Below, piece after piece: positions 13,605 to 13,925 of a stretch of 13,925 nucleotides of DNA; within the stretch, counting starts at the first letter, position 1, and each line of letters opens with the position of its first letter. The notes beneath the pieces were generated by a model. That model was not told the DNA's origin and ran no database searches. It saw only the letters and a list, made by a program, of their open reading frames with translations. Source of the stretch: Alphaproteobacteria bacterium (GTDB taxonomy: Bacteria; Pseudomonadota; Alphaproteobacteria; Rhodobacterales; Rhodobacteraceae); the NCBI GenBank assembly GCA_024277955.1, contig JAJRUE010000344.1:1-13925 (forward strand), written 5' to 3'. The translations under genes were made by a program, and so were the position numbers.

Positions 13605-13925
13605 TCATTGCTCTGCGTCTTCTTCCGGGTCCCTACCGTGTTTCTCACAATAAGCCCGCCAGAGGTCAGGTCGTCGTTCCTTGGTCAGCCTTTCGGCCAT
13701 TGCCCGCCGCCAGTCCTTGATCGCCCCGTGATGACCCGACAGAAGAACATCGGGGATCGCGCGGCCCTCCCAGACGGCGGGTCTGGTATACTGGGGATGC
13801 TCAAGCAAAAAATCCGAGAAGCTTTCCTCCTCGGTCGAAGCCTGATTCCCAAGCACGCGGGGTATAAGCCGGACTGTCGCATCAATCAAGGCCTGTGCGG
13901 CGATCTCTCCGCCGGTCAGGATGAA
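13605..13925 (-). CDS. trmD: tRNA (guanine-N1)-methyltransferase TrmD, C-terminal 106 residues
   Basis: TrmD methylates G37 of tRNAs that read CNN codons, using S-adenosylmethionine, and prevents frameshifting. The window opens inside the trefoil-knot core: FILTGGEIAAQALIDATVRL and IPRVLGNQAS match the cofactor-binding knot. PQYTRPAVWEGRAIPDVLLSG (with the conserved YTRP and LSGHH) and the C-terminal helical domain follow. The 5' part lies beyond position 13925. It is upstream of rplS in the conserved rpsP-rimM-trmD-rplS order. Confidence 0.97.
   Translation of the reverse strand, partial: FILTGGEIAAQALIDATVRLIPRVLGNQASTEEESFSDFLLEHPQYTRPAVWEGRAIPDVLLSGHHGAIKDWRRAMAERLTKERRPDLWRAYCEKHGRDPEEDAEQ

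Noticed and set aside
1..13925. CRISPR, tRNA, rRNA, insertion sequence or phage genes
   Set aside because: No regularly spaced repeats, tRNA-like cloverleaf sequence, transposase or phage protein was seen on either strand.

Overview
The window is GC-rich DNA (roughly 65% by eye) from an alphaproteobacterium, most likely a Rhodobacteraceae/Roseobacter-group member. The grounds are a MipZ division-positioning ATPase, a tripartite TRAP transporter, the trmD-rplS-rpmE ribosomal block with a zinc-free L31, and intergenic hairpin repeats of a kind I remember from that family. No RNA genes, CRISPR arrays, insertion sequences or phage genes are visible. Both ends cut through genes: a glutamine synthetase-like gene on the left and trmD on the right.

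Left block (1-5820): a minus-strand operon runs N-formylglutamate amidohydrolase-like gene, dctQ, dctM, dctP, glutamine synthetase-like gene (cut by the window edge). The first three genes overlap by 4 and 1 bases. An RpiR-family regulator (HTH plus SIS domain) is divergent from it. The shared 126-bp spacer carries two copies of an 18-bp element (15/18 identical) 43 bp apart, flanking a perfect TTGACA -35 hexamer. The simplest reading is an inducible uptake and catabolic module for an N-acylated or gamma-glutamylated amino compound. The TRAP binding protein appears to lack the arginine that normally pairs with a substrate carboxylate.

Middle block (5821-10256): mipZ (minus, GTG start) is convergent with rpiR across a hairpin-rich 193-bp spacer. 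Upstream of mipZ is a minus-strand APC-like permease. Divergent from the permease is a PhoX/DUF839-family secreted protein with a Sec-type rather than Tat-type signal peptide. A strong intrinsic terminator and a cluster of three hairpins follow it.

Right block (10257-13925): a small sulfotransferase-family gene (minus) is divergent from a LysR-type regulator (plus). A 13-bp motif occurs twice there, 45 bp apart, the second copy on the LysR start codon. A LysE/RhtB-family exporter follows, with base composition that looks less GC-rich than its surroundings. Last come the housekeeping genes rpmE, rplS and the 3' part of trmD, all minus, with a bidirectional terminator separating them from the exporter.

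The best candidate for something undescribed is the TRAP/amidohydrolase/glutamine-synthetase-like/RpiR module with its paired operator. Second are the duplicated LysR start/operator sequence and the non-Tat PhoX relative.
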